Shown: positions 1-8,645 of the stretch, piece after piece
Numbering within the stretch: position 1 is the stretch's first letter
How the letters are laid out: the number at the start of each line of letters is the position of its first letter
Origin: Kitasatospora papulosa
Lineage (GTDB): Bacteria > Actinomycetota > Actinomycetes > Streptomycetales > Streptomycetaceae
Assembly: GCF_000717245.1 (NCBI RefSeq)
Contig: NZ_JNYQ01000007.1
Location: forward strand, 186,001 to 250,000
Length of the DNA stretch: 64,000 nt
Direction of reading: 5' to 3'
Translations under genes and position numbers: made by a program
Notes under the pieces: generated by a model
Database searches by the model: none
Seen by the model: only the letters and a program-made list of their open reading frames with translations
Told to the model about the DNA's origin: nothing

Positions 1-1220
1 CGTCCACCACCGCGGTGCGGACCTACCTCGCCCTGTTGTCCGCCGCCGCCCTGTTCGGCGCCCTCCGGATCTGGCGCACGGTACTGCCCACGCCCGTCCT
101 CGCGGGAGCCGGCGCGTTGTTCGCCGCTCTGTGGCCGACCCTGTTCTACGGCCCCGCGGCGATGCCGAACCTGTGGTGCGCCCTGGGCTCCCTCGCCGCG
201 ACGGGCTGGACCGTGAGGACCCTGCGCGGTGCCTCCCGGCCCGCGGAGACGACCGGAGCCGCCTCGGCCGTGGCGCTGGTCGCCCTGATGCGGCCCGCCG
301 ACGGGTTCTGGCTCGCGCTGCCGCTGATGTTCGCGGCCGTCCTGGTCCCCGGCCGACGCAGGCCGGGCCTGGGGGCCGCACTGGCCGGCGGACTCGTGGT
401 GGGCTGCGCGCCCTGGACCGCCGAGGCGTTCGCCCACTACGGCGGTCCCGTCGCGCGGTTCCACAGGGCCGGTGAGATCCAGGGCGGGCTCGGGTGGAAC
501 TTCGCCGTCGACGACCACTTGCGAGCGCTGGCGGGCCGGACGCTCTGCCGGCCTTGCGACATCGGCTGGGAGAGCCCGGCCACCGCCGTGTGGTGGGTTG
601 CGCTGCCCCTCCTCACCACCGGCGGGATCGTGGCCGCCCGGCGTGCGGGGCGAGGGCCCGTGGCACTGCTGGCGACGGCGACAGGGGTATCGACGGCCGT
701 TCCGTACCTGTTCCTCGTCGAATACGCGGCGCCCCGCTTCCTGCTGCCCGCGTACGCGCTGTTGGCCGTGCCGGTGGCCGAGTACCTCACACACCTCTTC
801 GCCCGCCGCCGGGTCGGAACCGTCGTGCCCGCGCTGCTGCTGGCCGCCCATCTCGGCGTCCAGTTCTCCGCGCTCAGCCATGTGATCCGTACCAGTCACG
901 CCACCGGCGCACGGTTCGCCGCGGTCGCCGGTGCGCTGAACGGGATGGGGGTGCGTGCGCCGTGCGTGGTGAGCGGGGACGACGCCGTACCGATCGCCTA
1001 CTACGCGGGCTGCGCCTCGCGGCAGACCGGAGGGCATGACGCGAGCATCACGCCCGAGGCGCTCCGTGATCTCGCGCGGCACGTACCTGTGGCAGTCCTG
1101 GTGACCGGCGGCGCTGCGCCGCCGGTCACCAGGGGTTCACACGTGGTGCCGCTGCCGAAGGGCCGGGCCCATCTGCTGCCGGGCCCCGCCGTGGACCGGG
1201 CGCGAGGGGGTCCACTCTAG
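1..1220 (+). CDS. Integral membrane protein, 5'-truncated by window edge
   Basis: The reading frame is open from the first bases (frame starting at base 3), so the gene probably begins outside the window; a GTG at 15 is the first possible start inside it. About 400 residues are visible, with many hydrophobic stretches in the first 290 residues suggesting 7 or more membrane helices, followed by a hydrophilic C-terminal part. The layout (multi-spanning N-terminus, Arg-rich loops, soluble tail) resembles polyprenol-phosphate-sugar-dependent glycosyltransferase-like (GT39/ArnT-type) membrane proteins. The N-terminal catalytic Asp region is not in view, so that assignment is only an inference. Its stop codon shares the bases CTAG with the stop of the convergent small gene on the other strand. 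Confidence 0.75.
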   Translation, partial: STTAVRTYLALLSAAALFGALRIWRTVLPTPVLAGAGALFAALWPTLFYGPAAMPNLWCALGSLAATGWTVRTLRGASRPAETTGAASAVALVALMRPADGFWLALPLMFAAVLVPGRRRPGLGAALAGGLVVGCAPWTAEAFAHYGGPVARFHRAGEIQGGLGWNFAVDDHLRALAGRTLCRPCDIGWESPATAVWWVALPLLTTGGIVAARRAGRGPVALLATATGVSTAVPYLFLVEYAAPRFLLPAYALLAVPVAEYLTHLFARRRVGTVVPALLLAAHLGVQFSALSHVIRTSHATGARFAAVAGALNGMGVRAPCVVSGDDAVPIAYYAGCASRQTGGHDASITPEALRDLARHVPVAVLVTGGAAPPVTRGSHVVPLPKGRAHLLPGPAVDRARGGPL

Positions 1221-1372
1221 AAGTAATGCTTCCGTCCGCCGACCTTGCGGCCGCTCGCACCGAGGATCCACAGGATCGCGCCGACCACCAGGAGGACGCC
1301 GCCGATGGTCGTCAGCAGGGAGACGCCGACCAGCATGCCGATGATGAGCAGGATGGCACCAAGGAGAATCAT
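1217..1372 (-). CDS. Small hydrophobic membrane protein (51 aa)
   Basis: A 51-codon gene runs from ATG at 1372 to TAG at 1217. The product begins MILLGAILLIIGMLVG and ends in a basic tail SGRKVGGRKHYF: two glycine-rich hydrophobic stretches followed by positive charge, so probably a membrane hairpin with a cytoplasmic tail. Very similar tiny 'hydrophobic protein' genes are common in Streptomyces; their function is not known. It converges on the preceding membrane-protein gene and the two stop codons overlap at CTAG. Codon third positions are strongly G/C, which supports real coding despite the small size. Confidence 0.8.
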   Translation of the reverse strand: MILLGAILLIIGMLVGVSLLTTIGGVLLVVGAILWILGASGRKVGGRKHYF

Positions 1373-1578
1373 TGTCAGGTCCGATCTTCAGGTCTCTTCG
1401 GTGCGTACTCGTCGTGGAAGACGCGCAGCACACGCTTTCCGCCTCCCGCACCACGTTCGCCGGGTGGTACCCGGGCCCGTCGTACGGTCGGCGACCGCAA
1501 GGCCTTGTGCCGTGCTTCCTCCGTGTGCCCTGCTCCCGGGCGCCCATGCACATGAGTCTGCGGCCGGTCGACGAGACG

Positions 1579-1617
1579 CCCGCGGCCGGTCCCGAATCGT
1601 CCGGGACCGGCCGCGGG
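1579..1617 (-). terminator. Strong hairpin terminator downstream of the flavohaemoglobin operon
   Basis: A perfect 16-bp stem (1579-1594 paired with 1602-1617; arm CCCGCGGCCGGTCCCG) encloses a 7-base loop. It starts 22 bases past the stop codon of the PPOX-like gene on the minus strand. There is no U-tract, as is usual for streptomycete terminators. Confidence 0.8.
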
Positions 1618-1638
1618 TACCTCCTCCAGCAGTCGTCC

Positions 1639-2283
1639 TCAGCGGTCGTGGGAACCGATCGCGGAATGCTCCGACGGATGGCCGTGGGCGTGCTGGTGCT
1701 GTCCGTGACCGGTCTCGGCCCCCACGTGCTCCGCGGGGGCGCCGGTGAAGTAGTCGGCGTCCTTGGGGCGCCTTCGCGCGAGGCCCAGGGGGCGGGGCGC
1801 GGGCTCCAGGTGGGGGATGTGCTTGGAGCAGTGCACGTACGCCTCGTGGACGCTGATCAGCGTCCACAGCACGGGGTACCGTCCGGGAGCGCTGTCGGCG
1901 GGTATCCAGGGGTGGGCTGTCCGGAGTTCCTGGTCGCCGACGAGCTGGGCAGAGCCGTTGACGTGCAGCCCGATGTGGTCCCGGGTGAAGTCCATGAAGA
2001 GCAGGCCGATGTGCGGGTTCTCGGTGATGTTGCCGGCACTGGCCATGACGCCGTTCCCGCGGTACTCGGGGTAGGCCAGGGTGCGGTCGTCCAGGACGGA
2101 CACGAACCCCGGAGGCCCGGCGCGGAAGGTGGCGTCGCACTGTCCGCGGGAGTCGGCGGTGGAGAGGAAGACCATGGACTGGCGGCCGATGAAGTCACCC
2201 ATGTACGCGGTGAGGTGGGGACGTACCTGCCGGTCGTAGAACGCGTCGGCGCGTTCCACGGTGCCGAGGTGGTTCTGCAGCAT
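1639..2283 (-). CDS. Pyridoxamine 5'-phosphate oxidase-family (flavin-nucleotide-binding) protein
   Basis: 214 residues from ATG 2283, chosen because AGGGAGA lies just upstream and because the longer reading frame has an Arg/Pro-rich, non-homologous-looking extension. The core resembles the FMN-binding split-barrel family: GRQSMVFLSTADSRGQCDAT, then FVSVLDDRTLAYPEYRGNG and NITENPHIGLLFMDF, typical of PPOX-like proteins that act on small electrophiles or flavin cofactors. The C-terminus is His-rich and low-complexity. It begins 35 bases after the flavohaemoglobin stop on the same strand, so the two are probably one transcript and this protein may serve the same nitrosative or oxidative stress response. 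The substrate is unknown. Confidence 0.85.
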   Translation of the reverse strand: MLQNHLGTVERADAFYDRQVRPHLTAYMGDFIGRQSMVFLSTADSRGQCDATFRAGPPGFVSVLDDRTLAYPEYRGNGVMASAGNITENPHIGLLFMDFTRDHIGLHVNGSAQLVGDQELRTAHPWIPADSAPGRYPVLWTLISVHEAYVHCSKHIPHLEPAPRPLGLARRRPKDADYFTGAPAEHVGAETGHGQHQHAHGHPSEHSAIGSHDR

Positions 2284-2318
2284 GCGCTCTCCCTGCGAGG
2301 GGGTCGCGTCGTGAGGGG

Positions 2319-3503
2319 TCACAGCTGGTCGATCTCCTGGTCGGGTCGGGGCGGTGTGAGGGGAGCGGTGAGAACGGGTGTGTCGAGCGGATCGTGGTGG
2401 ATGTGAGCCAGGGGCGTGCCCTGGTGCAGGAGCGTGCGCACGCCGCTGGTGACCATGTCGGGCGGACCGCACAGGAAGGCCTCGTGCCGGTCCCACGGTC
2501 CGAACTCACGCAGTACCTGCGGGAGTGTCCCCTGCTGGCCGGGGATGCTCTCGTGGGAGACGGCCGCCCTGACGGTCAGCCAGTGATGGCGCTGCGCGAG
2601 GCGCAGCATGTCGTCGAGGCCGTACAGTTCCTCGGCGGTCCGCGCTCCGACGAACAGGTCGGCGTAGCGGCGCATTCCGGAGACGGCGGCTTCCTCGATC
2701 AGGGCCCGGATCGGCGCCAGGCCGGTCCCGCCCGCCACGAACAGCAGATCGCGGTCGCCCGCCGCGGCAAGGGTCATGTCACCTTGTGGCGGTCCCAGCC
2801 GCACCCTGTGACCAGGGGCCGCGTGGTGTACGAGCGCGTTGCTCACCTGGCCCCGGTGGACGGCCCGCACATGGAACGTGAGTGTGTGGTCCGCGCGCGG
2901 CGAGTGGGCGGGGGAGTAGTGGCGCCAGGTGCGGGGGTACCAGGGGGTCTCGACGCTCACGTACTGGCCGGCGACGAAGGGGAACGGCTGGTCGGGCTGC
3001 ACGGTGATCTCGGCGATGCCGTTGCCGCGGTGTTCGTGCCGGATGATCTGCGCTTCCCAGGAAGCGGGGCGCAGGCGCGTGTCGTCGTCCGCGGCGTCGA
3101 TCATCACCTGGGCGGCGACGGTGTAGGCATGGGTCCAGGCGGCGGCTACCTCGTCGTTCCACGCGGTTCCCGCGAAACGGGCCAGGGACGCCACCAGACA
3201 TTCCCCCACCGCCGGGTAGTGGGCGTCCAGGGCTCCGAACTTCCGGTGGTCCCGACCGAGGCGGGAGCAGAACCGCACCAGGTTGTCGACGTCGTCGACG
3301 AGGTCGATGATGCGCAGCAGGCCCCGGAGCAGGCGGTCGCGCTGGACGTCCATGTTCTCCGGGAACAGTCCGCGCACCTCGGGGTACCGGGCGAACAGGA
3401 TGGCGTAGAAGTAGACGGTCATCTCGGTGGCCTGTGGTGCCACCACGGTGAGGCTTGTTCGTACGAGTGATATCTCCCGGTCCGTCAGCGGGGCGGCGGT
3501 CAT
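2319..3503 (-). CDS. hmpA: Flavohaemoglobin (nitric-oxide dioxygenase-like)
   Basis: 394 residues. Residues 1-140 form a globin domain with the expected haem-pocket residues: Tyr33 (B10 position in YFYAIL), Gln54 (E7) and proximal His86 in GRDHRKFG. Residues about 145-265 are the FAD domain (RHYSPAHSP flavin motif) and the rest the NAD domain (FVAGGTGLAPIRAL and the terminal FLCGPPDMV motif). Length and order match Hmp-type flavohaemoglobins, which use NAD(P)H, FAD and haem to convert NO to nitrate in the cytoplasm. It is the first gene of a two-gene operon with the PPOX-like protein. The upstream 830 bases hold no gene, so its promoter must lie there; an NsrR-like element is noted about 130 bases upstream. 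Confidence 0.9.
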   Translation of the reverse strand: MTAAPLTDREISLVRTSLTVVAPQATEMTVYFYAILFARYPEVRGLFPENMDVQRDRLLRGLLRIIDLVDDVDNLVRFCSRLGRDHRKFGALDAHYPAVGECLVASLARFAGTAWNDEVAAAWTHAYTVAAQVMIDAADDDTRLRPASWEAQIIRHEHRGNGIAEITVQPDQPFPFVAGQYVSVETPWYPRTWRHYSPAHSPRADHTLTFHVRAVHRGQVSNALVHHAAPGHRVRLGPPQGDMTLAAAGDRDLLFVAGGTGLAPIRALIEEAAVSGMRRYADLFVGARTAEELYGLDDMLRLAQRHHWLTVRAAVSHESIPGQQGTLPQVLREFGPWDRHEAFLCGPPDMVTSGVRTLLHQGTPLAHIHHDPLDTPVLTAPLTPPRPDQEIDQL

Positions 3504-3630
3504 CTTCTCCCCCCGACGGACGTGGGGCGGACGTGTGTCCGCACGCGGGGAGCGGTGAAGGCGTGAGGGGCAGCAGGTGTCGCGCGCAGCGAGGGGATCA
3601 CCAGGCGTACCAGATGTGCTGACAAGAAAA

Positions 3631-3662
3631 AATTCGCAATCGTAGATGAACGTTTCGTGTCC
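3631..3662 (-). promoter_or_regulatory. Possible NsrR-like element upstream of the flavohaemoglobin gene
   Basis: On the minus strand the sequence reads GACACGAA, 4 bases, TCATCTAC, GATT. From memory, the site bound by the NO sensor NsrR upstream of hmpA1 in S. coelicolor has the blocks ACACGAA and TCATCTAC in the same order but closer together. The block match is seen; NsrR binding is an inference. Confidence 0.3.
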
Positions 3663-3977
3663 ATAAGGATCAGAACTGCGAAAGTGTGATCACCGGACGA
3701 GTCATTGTGCACATGGAGCGCCAGAACCAAACCCACGCTCGAGATCTTTTCTGCATCGAATAAACGGCGTAATCCTGTAGGAAACGCTCGATATCCTCCC
3801 AGTTCCCTTCCGGTGGGCGTGAGCCCCGTGCATGGCACGCCACCAGGCCTCCCGTCCACCGAAGACCTGCCCGGAGGGCTGTGGGCTGCGGAGCGCGGGC
3901 GATATGGGGAGATTCGGTGTGCAAATAAGTGGGGTGGCGTGCCTGCGCGGCCGGCCCGGACGGCGTGCCGGAGGTGA

Positions 3978-4017
3978 GGGCACGCCGCCGTCCGGCGGGC
4001 CGGCGGGCGGCGTGCCC
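3978..4017. terminator. Orphan terminator-like hairpin inside a divergent intergenic region
   Basis: GGGCACGCCGCC (3978-3989) pairs perfectly with GGCGGCGTGCCC (4006-4017) around a 16-base loop that is itself G/C-rich. Neither neighbouring gene ends here; both are transcribed away from it. Confidence 0.5.
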
Positions 4018-4333
4018 GGAGTCCACCGCCACGATCGGCCGGGATCCCGTCAGGACCTTCGGTCCCGGGAGGTCGACGCACGCGTCCCCGGGACGGCCGC
4101 GAGGAGATTCCGCTCCGTGCGCTTGCCCGCGGGCGAGCACCCGTCTCGTGCACATGTGGCGCCGCGACCACCGCAGGGCGCGTCTTCCGGTGCGTCCGCA
4201 GCGCACGTGTTACGAATGCCGGGGCGGCGCACCACCACCCGGGCGCCGTCCGAAACGTCCCGGCAATCCGACCGGCGCGTGACCTTCCTACCCTCGCTCA
4301 GGAAACGTCGGAGCAGCAGACGGAGGCGGTGCC

Positions 4334-5365
4334 GTGGCCGGCGCACCAGCACACGGACGACAGGCCGAGCAGAGCGTGAGGCTGTCCCACAGGACCATCC
4401 ACGGCTACCGCCGTGCCTACAGGATGGCCGGGGAGGGGCCCGCCGTCCTGCTCGTCCACGGCATCGGCGACTCCTCCGCGACCTGGGCCGAGGTGATCCC
4501 CCAGCTCGCCCGCCACTACACCGTCATCGCCCCTGACCTGCTCGGTCACGGAGACTCCGACAAGCCCCGGGGCGACTACTCGGTGGCCGGCTACGCGAAC
4601 GGGCTCCGGGACCTGCTGGGGGTCCTCGGCATCGAACGTGCCACGCTGATCGGCCACTCGCTCGGCGGCGGGGTCGCCATGCAGTTCGCCTACCAGTACC
4701 CCGAACGCACCGACCGGCTGATCCTGGTCAGCGCGGGAGGCGTCGGGCGGGAGGTGAACCCCGTCCTGAGAGCGGTGTCCCTGCCGGGCGCCGACCTCGT
4801 GCTGTCCATGCTGCGCCTGCCCGGAATGCGCGGCCAGGTGGGCCTCTTCACCCGGCTGATCAAGCTGCTCGACACCGACCTGGGCCAGGACGCCGGCGAA
4901 CTGCTCGACCTCGTCGACGCGCTGCCCGACACCACCTCCCGCAGCGCGTTCATCAGCACGCTCAGGGCGGTGGTCGACTGGCGCGGCCAGGCCGTCACGA
5001 TGCTGGACCGCTGCTACCTGGCCCAGGGCATGCCCACCCTCCTGCTCTGGGGCTCACGGGACAGCATCGTCCCGGTCCGCCACGCCCACGGCGCCCACGC
5101 GGCCATGCCCGGCAGCCGCCTGGAGATCTTCGAAGGCGCGGGACACTTCCCGTTCCACAGCGACCCCGCCCGGTTCCTGGCCTTGGTCGAGGACTTCATC
5201 CGCACCACGGCCCCCGCCGACTGGAGCCAGGAACACTGGCGCGAACTCCTCCGCGCCGGCCGCCCGGGCAGCGGCGACGGTGCGCCCGGACCCGCGTCCG
5301 GCCTCGCGATCGCCCCCGCTGCGGACCGCGGCTTGCGGGGGGCGGGCGAACGCAGCTCCACATGA
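4334..5365 (+). CDS. Alpha/beta-hydrolase fold protein
   Basis: 343 residues from GTG 4334, preceded by GGAGG at 4322-4326. It has a canonical alpha/beta-hydrolase layout: oxyanion-hole region VLLVHGIGDSSATW, strand-turn DLLGHGDSDKP, nucleophile elbow GHSLGG, an acid in LWGSRDSIVP and a late His in GAGHFPFHSDP, so the Ser-Asp-His triad looks complete. The last 45 residues are a disordered Gly/Ala/Arg tail. No signal peptide is seen, so it is probably cytoplasmic. Family members include esterases, epoxide hydrolases and C-C hydrolases; the substrate cannot be told from sequence. It converges on the methyltransferase gene that follows. Confidence 0.85.
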   Translation: MAGAPAHGRQAEQSVRLSHRTIHGYRRAYRMAGEGPAVLLVHGIGDSSATWAEVIPQLARHYTVIAPDLLGHGDSDKPRGDYSVAGYANGLRDLLGVLGIERATLIGHSLGGGVAMQFAYQYPERTDRLILVSAGGVGREVNPVLRAVSLPGADLVLSMLRLPGMRGQVGLFTRLIKLLDTDLGQDAGELLDLVDALPDTTSRSAFISTLRAVVDWRGQAVTMLDRCYLAQGMPTLLLWGSRDSIVPVRHAHGAHAAMPGSRLEIFEGAGHFPFHSDPARFLALVEDFIRTTAPADWSQEHWRELLRAGRPGSGDGAPGPASGLAIAPAADRGLRGAGERSST

Positions 5366-5423
5366 GGCGGTGGCGGGGGCCCGTCGCGACGGCCCGGCGG
5401 GCCCTGTCGGCGGGAGAGGGCCG

Positions 5424-6224
5424 TCAGGGCTTGCGGGCGACGCCGCACCACATGGGCAGGGAGTCGTCCGGGACGTCCGAGGGTGCGGGCCGCCAGCGTG
5501 TCAGGGTGACCACGCCCGGTTCCAGGACCTCCAGGCCCCGGAAGAAGCGTTCCACGTCCTCATGGCTGCGCGGGGTGGCCGAGGCGTGGCTGGCGGCGCG
5601 CTCGTTGTAGATCCGCATGGACTCGGCGACCTCGGGGGCCGTGACATCGGCGGCGGGGTGCGAGAGGACGAGGTGACTGCCCGGGGCGAGACGGTCCAGC
5701 AGCCGGCGGGTGATGTCCCACGGGTCCTCGGAGTCCTTGACGTACTGGAGGACCGCCACCAGCATCAGGCCGACCGGCCGGTCGAGGTCCAGGGTGCGGG
5801 CGGCCTCGCCGAGGATCGTGTCGACGTCCCGCGCGTCCGCCTGGACGTAGTCGGTCTGCCCGTCGGGGCCGCTGACCAGGAGCGCCCGGGCATGGGTCAG
5901 CACGATCGGGTCGTTGTCGACGTAGACGACGCGCGATTCGGGTGCCGCCCGCTGGGCGACCTCGTGGGTGTTGTCCGCGGCGGGGATGCCGGTGCCGATG
6001 TCCAGGAACTGACGGATCCCGGTCGTGGTGAGATGGCGTACGGCGCGCCCGAGGAACGCCCGGTTGGCCCGGACCGACGGCACGATCGTCGGATTGGCCT
6101 TCGCGGCGAGTTCGGCCGCCTCCTGGTCCACCGGGTAATGGTCCTTGCCGCCCAGCCAGACGTTGTAGACGCGGGCGGGGTGCGCGGTCGTGGGATGGGG
6201 TGGGGGCGGCGGGTATGCGTTCAT
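5424..6224 (-). CDS. SAM-dependent methyltransferase of the DUF574 family
   Basis: 266 residues. The signature N-terminal stretch HPARVYNVWLGGKDHYPVD and the SAM-binding motif FLDIGTGIPAADNTHEVAQ, followed by an acidic motif VVYVDNDPIVL, are typical of the actinobacterial DUF574/Methyltransf_19 family, which is greatly expanded in Streptomyces. Most members have no assigned substrate. The gene stands alone, converging with the hydrolase upstream and divergent from the lipoprotein gene, so context does not help. Confidence 0.85.
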   Translation of the reverse strand: MNAYPPPPPHPTTAHPARVYNVWLGGKDHYPVDQEAAELAAKANPTIVPSVRANRAFLGRAVRHLTTTGIRQFLDIGTGIPAADNTHEVAQRAAPESRVVYVDNDPIVLTHARALLVSGPDGQTDYVQADARDVDTILGEAARTLDLDRPVGLMLVAVLQYVKDSEDPWDITRRLLDRLAPGSHLVLSHPAADVTAPEVAESMRIYNERAASHASATPRSHEDVERFFRGLEVLEPGVVTLTRWRPAPSDVPDDSLPMWCGVARKP

Positions 6225-6470
6225 CGTTCGTCACCTCGTGCAACCGAGAGGCCAGGTCGGACTCGTGTTCGGTCACGGTACCCCCTGATCAGCGGCCCGC
6301 CGTCGACCCGGGGGCGGAGAGCCCGAACCCCCGATCCCGCTGCGTACGGGCTTGCTGACTGCGGGTCAGACATCCGGGCTCCGGCCCCCGTGGTCCGCCG
6401 GTGAGGGTCTCCGGGCCATGCCCTTTGGTGGGTGCCGTAGTGTGATCAGCCCATGATCCAGGGGGTCTGT

Positions 6471-7172
6471 GTGCGCGCGAAATCCGTGACGGTGGTACTG
6501 GCCGGCCTGCTGCTCGGGACGGCCGTCACCGGCTGTGCGGGCGGGGACGGCGGTGGGCGGGGTGCGGAGCTTTCCGCCGACGCGCTGCTCGACGAGGCGC
6601 ACAAGACGATGAACGCGCTGAAGACGGTCACCATCGCCTCGTCGACCACGGGCTCGGCGGGCAGCAGCTACTCCAGTCGGCAGACCACCGACCTCAAGGG
6701 CCGGTGCACGAACAAGATCACCTGGACCGAGGGCGGCAGCCTCGAACAGATCCGGATCGACGACACCGACTACGTACGCCCGGACCGCGCGTACCTCGAC
6801 CGGTGGTCGGGTCGCGAGGCGGCCGGAGGCAAGGCGCAGGACCGCTGGATCAGGACGCCGTCGAGCAACGCGAAGCCCGGGGACGGGCTGGTCGACTGCA
6901 CCTGGCCGTTCACCGCCTTCGGGAAGGCCGAGAAGGGGGACCGCACCGAGATCGGCGGCCGCCCGGCCGTCGCCCTACGCGTGTCCGACGCGGGGGACGC
7001 GGGGGGTACCTATACCTTTTACGTTGCCACCGAGGGGGAGCCGTACCTCCTGGAGGTCGCCTACCGGGGCAGCGACTACCGCAGCACGACGTCCTTCAGC
7101 GCCTTCGACGAACCGCTGGGTGTGCGCGCCCCGGCTGCGGACGACGTGCTGGACGCCGCGGACGCCGGGTAG
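6471..7172 (+). CDS. Secreted lipoprotein
   Basis: 233 residues from GTG 6471, chosen over ATG 6453 because GGGGG (6461-6465) sits correctly before the GTG and gives a clean signal: basic VRAK, hydrophobic VTVVLAGLLLGTAV and lipobox VTGC. The mature protein is hydrophilic with repeated beta-strand-like stretches (FTAFGKAE, PAVALRVSDAG, TYTFYVATEGEPYLLEVAY), reminiscent of LolA/LppX-like half-barrel lipoproteins of actinobacteria. That fold is an inference. It should be anchored on the outer face of the membrane. Confidence 0.8.
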   Translation: MRAKSVTVVLAGLLLGTAVTGCAGGDGGGRGAELSADALLDEAHKTMNALKTVTIASSTTGSAGSSYSSRQTTDLKGRCTNKITWTEGGSLEQIRIDDTDYVRPDRAYLDRWSGREAAGGKAQDRWIRTPSSNAKPGDGLVDCTWPFTAFGKAEKGDRTEIGGRPAVALRVSDAGDAGGTYTFYVATEGEPYLLEVAYRGSDYRSTTSFSAFDEPLGVRAPAADDVLDAADAG

Positions 7173-7290
7173 CCGATCGTCCGATTCCTCTGCCGAAGCG
7201 CCCGCTGGTGCGAGGAGGCGGTGCACGGCGGTGCACGTTCTCGGCGCGTCGGCGTAAGCGGCAGTGATTTCGGACAACACCGACTTCCCC

Positions 7291-8604
7291 TCAGGTGGCG
7301 GGGGCTTCCGGCGCCCTGGCGCTCTCGGGCGCGGTCACCGCCGGTGCCGCGTCCGGCCGGACGAGCCGGTGCTGCGCCAGGCAGGCCAGGACGAGCGAGG
7401 CACCGAGCACCGGCCAGGCGAAAGGGCCGGCGCTCACCGCCGCCCCTACGACGACCGGGCCGAGGCTGCGCTGGGCGGACTGGGCCAGGCCGTGCACACC
7501 GAGGTAGGCCCCCTGGGCCTCGCCGGGTGCGAGCGCGACGGAGAGTTCCCAGGACGAGAGCGAGTGCAGTATCTCCGCGAGCGTGAACGCGACAGCCGCG
7601 AGGAGGACGGCCGCAGTGGCGAGCCAGGGACCTCCACCGGCCGAGGCGGCGAGTGCCACCCCTCCCGTCAGGAACGCGGCGCCGATCGGGACGAGCAGGC
7701 GGCGGGCGTCCGCCCTGGTCTCCCCGAAGCGTGAGAGGGGGACCTGGAGGGCGATCACCAGCACGCTGTTCAGGACGAGGACCAGGGGTGCCAGTCCGAC
7801 CGGCGCGTCGGTGGCGTGGACGATCCACAGCGGGAATCCGACCTGGAGGATGCTGTCGTCCAGGAACAGCCAGATCTCCGAACCGGTGAACGCGAGGTAG
7901 CGGCGGTCCCGCCACGGAGTCGCGGGTACGCGCGGCGAGGCGGTGGGCGGGAGGCCGTCCCCGGGTGCGGTGGCCGGGGACGCGACGACGCGGCTCGGGG
8001 ACGGCGGTTCCGCGCAGCGCAGGGTCAGGGCTCCGATGACGGCGTACGAGACGACGTTGGCGAGCAGCAGGGCCCGGTAGGAGGCGGTGGTGCCGACGGT
8101 CAGCGCGGCGGCGGCCCCGGCGGCGCCGACGGCCCAGCCGATGTTCACGGCGGTGCGCTGGATCGCCTGGTAACGGATGCGGTCGGGGCCGGCGACCCGT
8201 GCGGCGAACAGCTTGGTCAGGACACTCGACGCGCGGTCCGGCAAGGCTCCCAGGGCCGAGAACAGGACCAGCAGCGCGTAGTCGTTCGTCGTCAGCAGGG
8301 CCAGGAGCGCCGCGCCGCGGGCCAGTTGGGCGACGACCAGTACGCGGGTCACGGGGAAGCGGTCGGCGAGCCGTCCCGCGAGCGGTGGCCCGGCCACGCC
8401 GAGGATGCCGGACAGCCCCATGAGCACACCGATCTGGGCGACCGACAGGTGAGCGACGTAGATGAAGTAGAGCGTGGCCGCTCCGCTCCACAGGCCGGTG
8501 CCCACCTTGTCGACGATCGCGACCACCAGCATGCGCCGCCCGTCGCGACCGCCCGGGACCCTGAGGCGGTCGGTGAACGGTACGCGTCTCGGCCTCGGTT
8601 CCAT
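7291..8604 (-). CDS. MFS transporter (drug-efflux-like)
   Basis: 437 residues from ATG 8604, chosen because AAGGGGG precedes it. About 12 hydrophobic segments are visible with the MFS loop 2-3 signature GPPLAGRLADRFPVTR and a repeat-like loop before helix 7 (TPWRDRRYLAFTG). This is typical of single-component exporters. It diverges from a MocR-type regulator with only 41 bases between start codons; the shared region carries a palindrome, so the regulator most probably controls this exporter. The transported compound is unknown. Confidence 0.88.
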   Translation of the reverse strand: MEPRPRRVPFTDRLRVPGGRDGRRMLVVAIVDKVGTGLWSGAATLYFIYVAHLSVAQIGVLMGLSGILGVAGPPLAGRLADRFPVTRVLVVAQLARGAALLALLTTNDYALLVLFSALGALPDRASSVLTKLFAARVAGPDRIRYQAIQRTAVNIGWAVGAAGAAAALTVGTTASYRALLLANVVSYAVIGALTLRCAEPPSPSRVVASPATAPGDGLPPTASPRVPATPWRDRRYLAFTGSEIWLFLDDSILQVGFPLWIVHATDAPVGLAPLVLVLNSVLVIALQVPLSRFGETRADARRLLVPIGAAFLTGGVALAASAGGGPWLATAAVLLAAVAFTLAEILHSLSSWELSVALAPGEAQGAYLGVHGLAQSAQRSLGPVVVGAAVSAGPFAWPVLGASLVLACLAQHRLVRPDAAPAVTAPESARAPEAPAT

Positions 8605-8615
8605 CAGGATCCCCC

Positions 8616-8645
8616 TTGACACCATTTTTGTATCGGTACAAACTG
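8616..8645 (+). promoter_or_regulatory. Divergent promoter with palindromic operator between MFS and MocR genes
   Basis: TTTGTATCGGTACAAA (8627-8642) has perfect 6-bp arms TTTGTA/TACAAA around TCGG. A -35-like TTGACA is at 8616-8621. A -10-like TACAAA or CAAACT overlaps the right arm, ending only a few bases before ATG 8646, so the MocR transcript may be leaderless. The palindrome overlaps both promoters, a normal place for a GntR/MocR operator. Confidence 0.6.

Larger units (their letters stand above)
3504..4333. other. 830-base intergenic region without a convincing gene
   Basis: It lies between the divergent flavohaemoglobin and alpha/beta-hydrolase genes. Frames on both strands stay open by chance but give Arg/Pro/Ser-rich products without domain-like sequence. 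Bases 3620-3800 are clearly more A/T-rich than the surroundings. The region holds the possible NsrR-like element and a strong hairpin at 3978-4017. Confidence 0.6.

Noticed and set aside
3500..4171. 223-codon minus-strand frame between flavohaemoglobin and hydrolase
   Set aside because: Arg/Pro/Ser-rich, without coding-like third-position pattern in the A/T-rich part and without ribosome site.
5280..6404. 374-codon frame opposite the DUF574 methyltransferase
   Set aside because: Antisense shadow; the other strand has clear SAM-binding motifs.
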